DNA from: Bacillota bacterium
Lineage (GTDB): Bacteria; Bacillota; GCA-003054495; Carboxydocellales; JAJZSN01
NCBI GenBank assembly: GCA_021849745.1
Contig: JAJZSN010000027.1
Location: 1-33,551, forward strand
Direction of reading: 5' to 3'
Length of the DNA stretch: 33,551 nucleotides
Both the position numbers and the translations under genes were made by a program. This document shows, piece by piece, positions 27,239-33,551 of this stretch. The stretch's first letter is position 1. The number at the start of each line of letters is the position of its first letter. The notes under the pieces are model-generated. The model searched no databases and was not told where the DNA came from. It saw nothing but the letters and a program-made list of their open reading frames with translations.

Positions 27239-27472
27239 ATGCAGGCTAAAGCTAAGAGTAGATCTCTGGATATAAGAATTCAACCGGGAATTTCGCAGTC
27301 ATGTCAAAAGTGCAAATGGGGTATTGAGGACCCCACTGATCCTGCCAGAGGACAATGCATTGGCTCGAGGACAAAAATTGGCAGCATCTGGAAAAGAATG
27401 ATCCATGATTACTACAATTCCACCTGCGAAAAGTTCGAAGAAGGAGAAGTCTCTTTTAGAGATCACGTTTAA
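27239..27472 (+). CDS. bssB: benzylsuccinate synthase beta subunit BssB
   Basis: This 77-aa small subunit has four cysteines, C22, C25, C40 and C63, in the pattern CQKCKWG...GQCIG...TCEKFEEGE. This is the build of BssB, which binds an iron-sulfur cluster and regulates access to the BssA active site. AGGGAG precedes the ATG. It lies directly after bssA, as in all known bss operons. A hairpin follows before the next gene. Confidence 0.88.
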   Translation: MQAKAKSRSLDIRIQPGISQSCQKCKWGIEDPTDPARGQCIGSRTKIGSIWKRMIHDYYNSTCEKFEEGEVSFRDHV

Positions 27473-27493
27473 AAATTAATTTACAGCTATTAT

Positions 27494-27532
27494 ATAACAT
27501 GCACTCTGTTAGTTTAATGGAGTGCATGTTAT
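27494..27532 (+). other. intercistronic stem-loop after bssB
   Basis: Thirteen bases (27494-27506) pair perfectly with 27520-27532 around a 13-base loop. No T-run follows, only AT-rich sequence. It may protect the bssCAB part of the transcript or lower expression of the genes behind it. Confidence 0.65.
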
Positions 27533-27603
27533 TCAAAAATAAAAACTTAAAGTCAAAACAAAAGAAATCCTGTGATGCAAAGCTTAAAGGGGGGAAATAC
27601 CCA

Positions 27604-29304
27604 ATGTTCAAGCCGGATAATGTTATTAAAAGATTTTATATTACTGGAGGAGAAGGTCTATCTGAATACTGGCGAAGAAACAAATCTCCCATCGAATCCA
27701 GGGAATTAGCCCATTTATTGCAGGCGATCCGGAAAATCACCGGGTATATTGGACCCAATGCCGGGAACGTTATCTGGGCTGGAATGAGATCTTCCACCGA
27801 AGCAACTGACATCACTTTGAACCCGGCATTGGTTATGGGGAAGTACCCTATACCTGGTAACAAAACCGATATGGTAATTGGAACGGTTATTATTGAAGCC
27901 TTAAAGCGGATTGAATGGAGCGAACGGGTCATTAAATTGATCTATGGAAAGTTGGGAAAACCAACACAAGATGCTAACGTCAAGCTTAAAATGTTTCTGG
28001 AAATGGCCGAACAAATTTTTGTGGATATTGTTGCCAATCGTACTGTATTAGGTTTATATACAGAAAAAGTTCGCGAGATAAAATTCTCGGAAGCAAGGAA
28101 GGATTTTGTGCAACCTCCTTCCTTCGAGGAGCTGATTCACATTTGGTGGCTAATGGCTGCTGATAAAAGTGGGTGCAAATATCAGGAGGAATTTACCAAC
28201 CAAATACATGGGAGTTACGGGTATAATCTTGAAAATTTTTACAAGAAGCCTTTGAGGGTATTAAACTCAATTGTCAGGGAAATGAAAGAAGAGTGCCGTA
28301 AACTAAGAGGTGTAGTGGAACGTTGTGAATATAGGGCTAAACTTTACACACGTATCTGGAATGAGATTGAGGAAATGACAAAATTTTGGCTTACAGATCT
28401 TAATGACCCAAGTCTTATGCCTAAGGCTTTGGATTTTGACGATGTTCTTAGTGGTGATTTGGGTGAGGCTTTAAAAGCCATTCAAGCTACTCTTGCTAAA
28501 GAGATTGAAGCTAAGTTAACTAGAAATAATTTCGACTTAACTGATGAAGTTCGCATAATTTGCCAAGATGACGGTAATGTAGTGCCAATAGAAGTGAGCA
28601 ACTTCGTTGTACCACTGGAAGAACCTATCAACAAGGAACTAGCCTATAAGTTGTATCTTGCCCTAAAGGGCCATGCAAAGCGAAGAAATTTGTTTAATCG
28701 CGGGCTAAATAGCGGAAAGATTGATGGCAGGCGTTTGTTTAGAGCGCCTATTAATGGCAAGATATTTTATTATAAAAAAGAAAAACACGTCATAGATAGC
28801 GATTTAATTATCCTTGTAGATGCCACCGGTTCCATGGGGGGGCCTAAATGGAAGGACCTTCAGATAATATTCAGCGCCTTATTTGAAGCTGTAAAATCCT
28901 TTGATAATACTATCAGAGTATTTGCTTATTACGAAGTTAAAGGAAAAACTAATCTTACTGAGCTTTCCACGAAAAAAGGGGAACTTTTTACTGTTCTTCC
29001 CCGGGGTAAAACAGCTTCAGGTGAGGCAATTATTGCTACCACGTTAATGCTGAAAAAGAAAACTAAGCAGCCTTTTTTCATTCACTTTACTGATGGTGCG
29101 TCTAATTGGGGCTGCGAGGTTAAATACGCTATTAAGCATTGTAAAAAGAATAAAATCAACTTGATGACCTTAGGCTTTGGGTGCCAGCCTAGTAGTAAAG
29201 CGGCGTTAAGAGAGGAATATGGCAATCAGGTTGAGTTTGTTGATACTTTACAGGAACTGCCGAAAAAATTCAGTAAGTTATTGAAACACACCAATTATAT
29301 CTAG
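27604..29304 (+). CDS. VWA-domain protein (CobT/NorD-like) in the bss operon
   Basis: This 566-aa protein has a C-terminal von Willebrand A domain with a complete metal-binding MIDAS: D406-x-T408-x-S410 in VDATGSMGG, T470 and D497 (FTDGASN). The preceding stretch GKIDGRRLFRAPINGKIFYYKK resembles the lead-in of CobT/NorD/CbbO VWA domains. The 380 N-terminal residues are mostly helical and I do not recognise them. I use ATG 27604 behind AAGGGGGG; an in-frame ATG at 27499 lies in a hairpin and has no ribosome binding site. VWA proteins of this kind work with MoxR/NorQ-type AAA+ ATPases. BssE of other toluene degraders is such an ATPase but is missing here. A chaperone or activation role for Bss is inferred only. 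Confidence 0.8.
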   Translation: MFKPDNVIKRFYITGGEGLSEYWRRNKSPIESRELAHLLQAIRKITGYIGPNAGNVIWAGMRSSTEATDITLNPALVMGKYPIPGNKTDMVIGTVIIEALKRIEWSERVIKLIYGKLGKPTQDANVKLKMFLEMAEQIFVDIVANRTVLGLYTEKVREIKFSEARKDFVQPPSFEELIHIWWLMAADKSGCKYQEEFTNQIHGSYGYNLENFYKKPLRVLNSIVREMKEECRKLRGVVERCEYRAKLYTRIWNEIEEMTKFWLTDLNDPSLMPKALDFDDVLSGDLGEALKAIQATLAKEIEAKLTRNNFDLTDEVRIICQDDGNVVPIEVSNFVVPLEEPINKELAYKLYLALKGHAKRRNLFNRGLNSGKIDGRRLFRAPINGKIFYYKKEKHVIDSDLIILVDATGSMGGPKWKDLQIIFSALFEAVKSFDNTIRVFAYYEVKGKTNLTELSTKKGELFTVLPRGKTASGEAIIATTLMLKKKTKQPFFIHFTDGASNWGCEVKYAIKHCKKNKINLMTLGFGCQPSSKAALREEYGNQVEFVDTLQELPKKFSKLLKHTNYI

Positions 29305-29326
29305 GGATAATTTAAGGGGTGAACAT

Positions 29327-30316
29327 ATGACAGCATTAGCCCAAACCAATGGAAAACTTGAAGGAATACCGTTATTAACCAACATTCAGCGTTACTCCCT
29401 TCAGGACGGACCCGGCATTAGAACTACAGTCTTTTTAAAGGGCTGTCCATTAAGGTGTCCCTGGTGTCATAATCCTGAAACCCAGTTGACAAGGTTAGAG
29501 ATTAACTATGAAATTGATAAATGCACCGGTTGTGCAAGATGTGCTGAAGTATGTCCGAGTAATTCAATAAGTATTGAAAAGAACGGCGAAGAGGCTTTTC
29601 TCAGGTTCAATAGAAGTAAATGTATAGGTTGTGGCAAGTGTGCTGATGTTTGTATTACCCACGCAAGGGAAATCGTTGGTAAAGAATGGTCAATGGAATC
29701 AATTATCAAGGAAGCAACCGCAGACCGCTTATTTTATACAAATTCCGGTGGCGGGGTAACTATCAGTGGTGGCGACCCCATGTATTTTCAGGCTTTCACA
29801 ACGGAATTGGCAAGAAGACTACAAAATGAAGACGTTCATGTGGCTATTGAGACATCCGCCTTTGGTCAATGGCATTACTTTGAAAAATTGATGAAATACG
29901 TCAACCTCTTTATGATAGATATTAAGACTATGGATGCTAATAAATACAAAAATGTCATCAAAGGTGACCTTAGAATTATTTTAAATAATTTAGAGAAATT
30001 AGTTCAGTCCGGGGCAATAGTAAGGGTTCGACTACCGATTATTCCCGGATTTAACAATCAAAAAACGGACTACGAAGCTTATGCCGAGTATTTAGGTAAA
30101 CTGTCCGGGAAAATTGAAGCCGTAGATATTCTTCCTTTTCATAGTTATGGCGAAAAAAAGTATAAGTTATTGGGAATAATTGATGATTACAAGTACCGTA
30201 ATGTTAATTCTATGGAATCTAAAGAGGTAAAAACATTGATTGAAATGCTTACCGAAGTAGGCTTTGTTTTAGGTCATAGTATCAATGTAGGTGGTTTAAT
30301 TGGTGTCAAAAAATAA
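29327..30316 (+). CDS. bssD: benzylsuccinate synthase activating enzyme BssD (radical SAM)
   Basis: BssD creates the glycyl radical on BssA by reductive cleavage of S-adenosylmethionine. The 329-aa protein has the radical-SAM motif C40-x3-C44-x2-C47. Two ferredoxin-type [4Fe-4S] motifs follow, starting at C66 (CTGCARCAEVC) and C99 (CIGCGKCADVC). SAM-binding GGDP lies in TISGGDPMYF. This build is typical of activases for BssA-, HPAD- and glycerol-dehydratase-type glycyl-radical enzymes. In Thauera, Azoarcus and Geobacter bssD is the first gene of the operon; here it lies downstream, after the VWA gene. Confidence 0.93.
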   Translation: MTALAQTNGKLEGIPLLTNIQRYSLQDGPGIRTTVFLKGCPLRCPWCHNPETQLTRLEINYEIDKCTGCARCAEVCPSNSISIEKNGEEAFLRFNRSKCIGCGKCADVCITHAREIVGKEWSMESIIKEATADRLFYTNSGGGVTISGGDPMYFQAFTTELARRLQNEDVHVAIETSAFGQWHYFEKLMKYVNLFMIDIKTMDANKYKNVIKGDLRIILNNLEKLVQSGAIVRVRLPIIPGFNNQKTDYEAYAEYLGKLSGKIEAVDILPFHSYGEKKYKLLGIIDDYKYRNVNSMESKEVKTLIEMLTEVGFVLGHSINVGGLIGVKK

Positions 30317-30340
30317 TTTTTTCGGAAGGGAGACAATCCG

Positions 30341-30619
30341 ATGGGTGTTACTATGAGAATGTCCGATTCCTTGAAGCATTTAACCCGGAACAAGACGGTA
30401 ATAGTATTTGAATCAGGATATACTATTGCCGACTGTTTGAATAACTTAAATCAAGAGTTTCCTGCATTTAAAGAGCAGCTATATGATCAAAATGGAAATC
30501 TAAAAGCCTATGTAACTATTTTTCTCAATGGATATAATATTAACTATCATAAAGGCGTGGATACTATGCTTAATGAAGGGGATGAATTAGATATCATCCC
30601 GACTGCTGCTGGTGGGTAA
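30341..30619 (+). CDS. MoaD/ThiS-like ubiquitin-fold sulfur carrier in the bss operon
   Basis: This 92-aa protein has beta-grasp features: SGYTIADCLNNLNQEFPAF, then FLNGYNINYHKGVDTML and NEGDELDIIPTAAGG. The chain ends in Gly-Gly, the site that is adenylated and thiolated in MoaD and ThiS carriers. AAGGGAG lies 8 bases before the ATG, 24 bases after bssD, so it is in the bss transcript. Known family roles are sulfur supply for molybdopterin, thiazole or cysteine. A role with Bss is not known to me. It could serve a tungsten or molybdenum enzyme further down the benzoyl-CoA route, or cluster assembly. Confidence 0.82.
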   Translation: MGVTMRMSDSLKHLTRNKTVIVFESGYTIADCLNNLNQEFPAFKEQLYDQNGNLKAYVTIFLNGYNINYHKGVDTMLNEGDELDIIPTAAGG

Positions 30620-30642
30620 TTCGTGTCTTAGAATAAGAATTT

Positions 30643-30682
30643 ACCATCATCACCGATGACCATCGTCATCGGTGATGATGGT
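30643..30682. repeat. perfect 18-base inverted repeat after moaD-like gene
   Basis: Bases 30643-30660 pair perfectly with 30665-30682 around the loop CATC. Only five Ts occur, starting 10 bases later, so as a terminator it is imperfect. Its centre contains the enhancer-like 16-mer at 30655-30670. It may do both jobs. Confidence 0.75.
30655..30670. promoter_or_regulatory. candidate distal enhancer site for bbsEF promoter
   Basis: GATGACCATCGTCATC is a GATGA-N6-TCATC palindrome 86 bases upstream of the proximal copy. The matching pair at bss is 87 bases apart. Confidence 0.5.
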
Positions 30683-30740
30683 TCGAATCTGTTTTTGAAT
30701 GCAAATAAACTAAAATACTACAGCCATTCCTCTCTTGTAT

Positions 30741-30756
30741 GATGATAATTATCATC
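30741..30756. promoter_or_regulatory. candidate proximal enhancer site for bbsEF promoter
   Basis: GATGATAATTATCATC is a perfect 16-base palindrome starting 91 bases before the GG of the -24 element. The same distance is seen at the bss promoter. Confidence 0.65.
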
Positions 30757-30829
30757 GGGTCTTTGCATAAAGGCCATAACGATGATTAATAATAACTATT
30801 CTGAATGGGTTCGTTGAGGGCAGAAAAGT

Positions 30830-30846
30830 TGGTACGTTTCTTGCAA
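30830..30846 (+). promoter_or_regulatory. sigma-54 (-24/-12) promoter of bbsEF
   Basis: TTGGTACGTTTCTTGCA has GG and GC exactly 10 bases apart and a perfect TTGCA. Transcription should begin near 30858, inside the small palindrome TTAGCGCTAA (30857-30866). No gene is visible between 30620 and 30912. Confidence 0.82.
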
Positions 30847-30912
30847 TAGATAACATTAGCGCTAATAGCGCATTATCTTGATTAACCAGATTAACGAAAG
30901 GGGAGAGGTGGC

Positions 30913-32157
30913 ATGGACGTTGATAATGACGGCAATCATGCCTTAGGCAAGGTGCGAGTGCTAGAACTTGCCGGGGAACTAGGAGCCTATACCGGAAAAC
31001 TATTTGCAGATTTGGGAGCCGAAGTAATTCGCATTGAATCCCTTGATGGGGATCCGACTAGGCGTCAAAAACCCTTCTTCAGGGATAATCCAGGTGAAGA
31101 AAATAGTCTTCGCTACCAATATTTAAACACAAACAAAAAGGGAATGGTTCTTGATATTACACTCCCTGAAGGAAGGGAAATCATTCGAAAGCTTGTTCAA
31201 AATGTAGACATATTAATCGAAAGTAATCCTCCAGGCTACCTGGATAAACTGGGTATTGGATATGAGCAACTAAGGGTTATCAACCCTAAACTGGTATATA
31301 CGGCAATAACTCCCTATGGTCAAACTGGTCCGTATAAGGATTATCCCTATTCAGACTTAACTGTTTTGGCTATGGGTGGCTTTCTGTATATGGCAGGAAT
31401 TGAAAATGATAAACCGGCCCAGGCGCCGGATAAACAATCCTATTTTATGGGCGACCTCTATGCCGCCTTCGGAAGTATAGTGGCGTTATATCATGCTAAT
31501 ATCACAGGTGAAGGTCAGTTTGTCGATATATCTTTGCAAGAAAGTGTAACTACCGCTTTAGAGAATGCCATTCAGGCCTATGATTTAGAAGGAAGAATAC
31601 AAAGGGCGTCAGGCTCGGTAGAAGCCGGTTATGGAACTTACTGCTGCAAAGATGGGTACGTTTATGTTATGGCAGCTATGGGCCGTAACACCCATCTATG
31701 GGATCCTTTAGCTCGTTGGCTAATTGAAGAAAAGATTCCGGACGCAGAAAGTTTGGCTTGTGCACAGTGGGCCGAGCCGGAGTATCGCAAAAGAAAAGAA
31801 TCAAAGGAATTATTCAAGCAGATTTTTGAGCGATTTTCGAGACAACGTACAAAACAAGAACTTTATGAGGAAAGTCAAAAACGTAAGGTAGTAATTTATC
31901 CGGTAAACACGTCAAAAGACGTATCGAAAAACCCCCAGTTAAACCACAGAAAGTTCTTTAAGGCAATGCGAGTTGAAGCCTTAGGCGGAACGGTTTGTTA
32001 TCCCGGAGCTCCCTATAAACTTGAGAAAGTTCCATGGGAATTAAGGAAAGCTGCTCCTTATTTTGGTGAGGACACAGGGCTTGTCTTATTAGAATCCGGT
32101 TATTCTAAATCACAAATTAAATCACTGGCGGAACGAGGTGTAGTTTATGTCAAATAA
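30913..32157 (+). CDS. bbsE: succinyl-CoA:benzylsuccinate CoA-transferase subunit BbsE
   Basis: This 414-aa protein is a class III (CaiB/BaiF/formyl-CoA transferase) family member. BbsEF activates (R)-benzylsuccinate to its CoA thioester with succinyl-CoA as donor. The N-terminal fold ELAGELGAYTGKLFADLGAEVIRIE, the AITPYGQTGPY motif and the candidate catalytic aspartate D181 in FMGDLYAAFG are present, with TGEGQFVDISLQES after it. AGGGGAG precedes the ATG. It has its own sigma-54 promoter. It overlaps the next gene by 11 bases, which supports a two-subunit enzyme. The E assignment rests on gene order. Confidence 0.85.
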   Translation: MDVDNDGNHALGKVRVLELAGELGAYTGKLFADLGAEVIRIESLDGDPTRRQKPFFRDNPGEENSLRYQYLNTNKKGMVLDITLPEGREIIRKLVQNVDILIESNPPGYLDKLGIGYEQLRVINPKLVYTAITPYGQTGPYKDYPYSDLTVLAMGGFLYMAGIENDKPAQAPDKQSYFMGDLYAAFGSIVALYHANITGEGQFVDISLQESVTTALENAIQAYDLEGRIQRASGSVEAGYGTYCCKDGYVYVMAAMGRNTHLWDPLARWLIEEKIPDAESLACAQWAEPEYRKRKESKELFKQIFERFSRQRTKQELYEESQKRKVVIYPVNTSKDVSKNPQLNHRKFFKAMRVEALGGTVCYPGAPYKLEKVPWELRKAAPYFGEDTGLVLLESGYSKSQIKSLAERGVVYVK

Positions 32158-33367
32158 ATTACCGTTAGAAGGCGTCAGAATTGTGGATTTTTCTTGGGTT
32201 GGTGCCGGTCCTACAACAACCAGGATGCTGGCTGAGTTCGGGGCCGAAGTTTTTCGCCTTGAATCCAGTAAAAGACCGGATGTTCTGCGCTTTACAGGTC
32301 CATTCAAAGACGGTCTTCCGGGAATTAATCGTAGTGGTTATTTCAGTAACCGGAATCCAAACAAAGAAAGCGTTGAAATCAATATGAAAAATCCTAAGGC
32401 CTGTGATTTAGTGGCAGAGTTAATTAAAGTCAGCGATATAATAATTAATAATTTTACTTTGGGTATTATGGAAAAGTGGAATTTAGGTTATGAAGATGTA
32501 AAAATAATAAACCCCAATATTATCTATGTGACTATGCCTATCCAGGGCTCTACCGGCCCCCACCGCAAATATATGGGTTTTGGCGCCACTATGAATGCAT
32601 TGGTAGGACTCAATCATTTATCAGGATTCCCTGATAAGGAACCCTTCGGTACCGGAACAAATTATCCGGACCATGTACCTAACCCCGCCCATACAGCCTT
32701 CGCAATTATGGTGGCACTTTTGCACCGTGTAAGGACAGGCGAAGGCCAGTATATAGAAGTACCTCAAACCGAGGTTGCTTTAGCCGTTTTGCCAACTGCT
32801 ATTATGGATTATACAGCAAACGGTCGAATTCAAAATCGTCTGGGTAATCGCAATTTAAATACTGCTCCCCATGGGGTTTATACTACTAAAGGTATCAATC
32901 GTTGGATTGCCATTGCTGTTTATAATGACGATGAATGGAAAGCCCTAAAAAAAGTAATGGATTATCCAACATGGGCGGAATCACCCAGATTTGCCACATT
33001 ATTCAACCGCATGGTAAACGAAGACGAACTGGACCGGTTTATCGAAGATTGGACTAAAAATAATGAGCCGTATCAACTGATGAATAAATTAATACAGGCC
33101 GGTGTTAGGGCCGGTGTAGTGCAAAATGCCAAGGACCTTTTGGAGGATCCCCATTTAAATGAAAGGGGTTTCTGGAAATATTTAGACCATCAGGAGATGG
33201 GCCGACATGTTTATAATATTACTCCCGTTCACATGACCAAGACAAAGGGGCAATTAGTAAGGCCTGCCCCAATGGTGGGCCAGCATACGGATGAGGTGTT
33301 AAAACGTGTTTTAGGGTTGAGTGATAAGGAAATCCAAAACTTAAAAAATGAAGGAATAGTAGGCTGA
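32147..33367 (+). CDS. bbsF: succinyl-CoA:benzylsuccinate CoA-transferase subunit BbsF
   Basis: This 406-aa class III CoA-transferase is paired with the gene before it through an 11-base overlap. It shows VDFSWVGAGPTTTRMLAEFGAEVFRLE at the N-terminus, VTMPIQGSTGPHRKY, and an aspartate D175 (NYPDHVPNP) at the place of the catalytic Asp, followed by TGEGQYIEVPQTEV. Both subunits carry an Asp there, so I cannot say from sequence which one is catalytic. The bbs beta-oxidation genes that follow in Thauera (dehydrogenase, hydratase, thiolase) are not seen in the remaining 184 bases. Confidence 0.85.
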   Translation: MSNKLPLEGVRIVDFSWVGAGPTTTRMLAEFGAEVFRLESSKRPDVLRFTGPFKDGLPGINRSGYFSNRNPNKESVEINMKNPKACDLVAELIKVSDIIINNFTLGIMEKWNLGYEDVKIINPNIIYVTMPIQGSTGPHRKYMGFGATMNALVGLNHLSGFPDKEPFGTGTNYPDHVPNPAHTAFAIMVALLHRVRTGEGQYIEVPQTEVALAVLPTAIMDYTANGRIQNRLGNRNLNTAPHGVYTTKGINRWIAIAVYNDDEWKALKKVMDYPTWAESPRFATLFNRMVNEDELDRFIEDWTKNNEPYQLMNKLIQAGVRAGVVQNAKDLLEDPHLNERGFWKYLDHQEMGRHVYNITPVHMTKTKGQLVRPAPMVGQHTDEVLKRVLGLSDKEIQNLKNEGIVG

Positions 33368-33375
33368 GTTATGGA

Positions 33376-33423
33376 AAATGAGAAACTTCGGTAATAACGA
33401 AAGTTATCCCCTAAATCTCATTT
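33376..33423 (+). terminator. possible terminator or processing hairpin after bbsF
   Basis: AAATGAGA (33376-33383) pairs with TCTCATTT (33416-33423). An imperfect inner AACTTCG/CGAAAGTT stem is nested inside. No clear T-run follows. Confidence 0.4.
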
Positions 33424-33476
33424 AAACTAAATATACATAAAGGAGCATTCCTGTAATGAATTAAAATGACCTTTGC

Positions 33477-33551
33477 AAAAAAAAGTACCTCCTGTTAATA
33501 TACGAGGTGTCAGCTTTCGCGAAGTGACCCTTAAATAACAGAGGAGGTACT
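33477..33551. repeat. long inverted repeat at window end with flanking A8 tract
   Basis: AGTACCTCCTGTTA (33484-33497) is complementary to 33536-33551 with a two-base bulge. The middle holds GTCA...TTCGCGAA...TGAC, so almost the whole 68 bases can fold. The A8 at 33477-33484 makes it a good terminator for a minus-strand gene beyond the window. The end of a mobile element is an alternative. Confidence 0.6.

Noticed and set aside
27499..27603. Upstream ATG at 27499 as start of the VWA protein
   Set aside because: It lies inside a perfect hairpin and has no ribosome binding site; ATG 27604 has AAGGGGGG.

Overview
The window looks like chromosomal DNA from an anaerobic, spore-forming Gram-positive bacterium of the Desulfotomaculum/Pelotomaculum (Peptococcaceae) type. 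The evidence is the Firmicute gene order spoVK-hflX-ynbB-(regulator)-glnA, a Bacillus-type LexA with a divergent yneA-like LysM gene and CGAAC-type SOS boxes, TTG/GTG starts behind strong GGAGG ribosome binding sites, and a complete set of genes for anaerobic toluene activation. I cannot name a species from the sequence.

Layout. (1) Positions 140-10037 hold a tightly packed plus-strand housekeeping run: mutS, a hydantoinase/oxoprolinase-family gene (hyuA-like), a histone-deacetylase-family gene, mutL, an RsmJ/YpiP-like methyltransferase, miaA and hfq. Several of these genes overlap by 4-8 bases. A set of inverted 7-base tandem repeats lies before miaA. (2) Positions 10038-11618 hold a cyclic-di-GMP-I riboswitch with its own terminator, two tiny ORFs and a cheB-like gene. 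(3) Positions 11685-18822 hold spoVK, hflX (with an N-terminal JAMM-like domain), ynbB, a response regulator with a degenerate GGDEF domain, a DUF456 membrane protein and glnA. (4) Positions 18847-19960 hold the SOS pair lexA (minus strand) and yneA-like (plus strand) with three LexA boxes between them. (5) Positions 20059-24119 hold two sigma-54 enhancer-binding proteins, one with a Rossmann-like N-terminus and one with CBS-CBS-PAS-PAS. (6) Positions 24275-33367 hold a benzylsuccinate synthase cluster: bssC, bssA, bssB, a CobT/NorD-like VWA protein, bssD (activase), a MoaD/ThiS-like protein, then a CoA-transferase pair (bbsE, bbsF).

How the toluene genes work together: BssABC, activated by the radical-SAM enzyme BssD, adds toluene to fumarate to give benzylsuccinate. 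BbsEF then moves CoA from succinyl-CoA onto it, ready for beta-oxidation to benzoyl-CoA. Every substrate-pocket residue of Thauera BssA that I remember is present with a constant offset of 3, so a toluene-type enzyme is the best reading. The later beta-oxidation (bbs) genes and a BssE-type AAA+ ATPase are not in the window.

The most interesting observation is regulatory. Both the bss and the bbsEF transcription units have good -24/-12 promoters. Each carries a 16-base GATG-N8-CATC palindrome exactly 91 bases (start to GG) upstream, and a second copy 86-87 bases further upstream. This looks like a paired enhancer that would bind the adjacent CBS/PAS sigma-54 activator and make the two operons one regulon. 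The VWA protein and the MoaD/ThiS-like protein inside the bss operon are the other candidates for undescribed biology.
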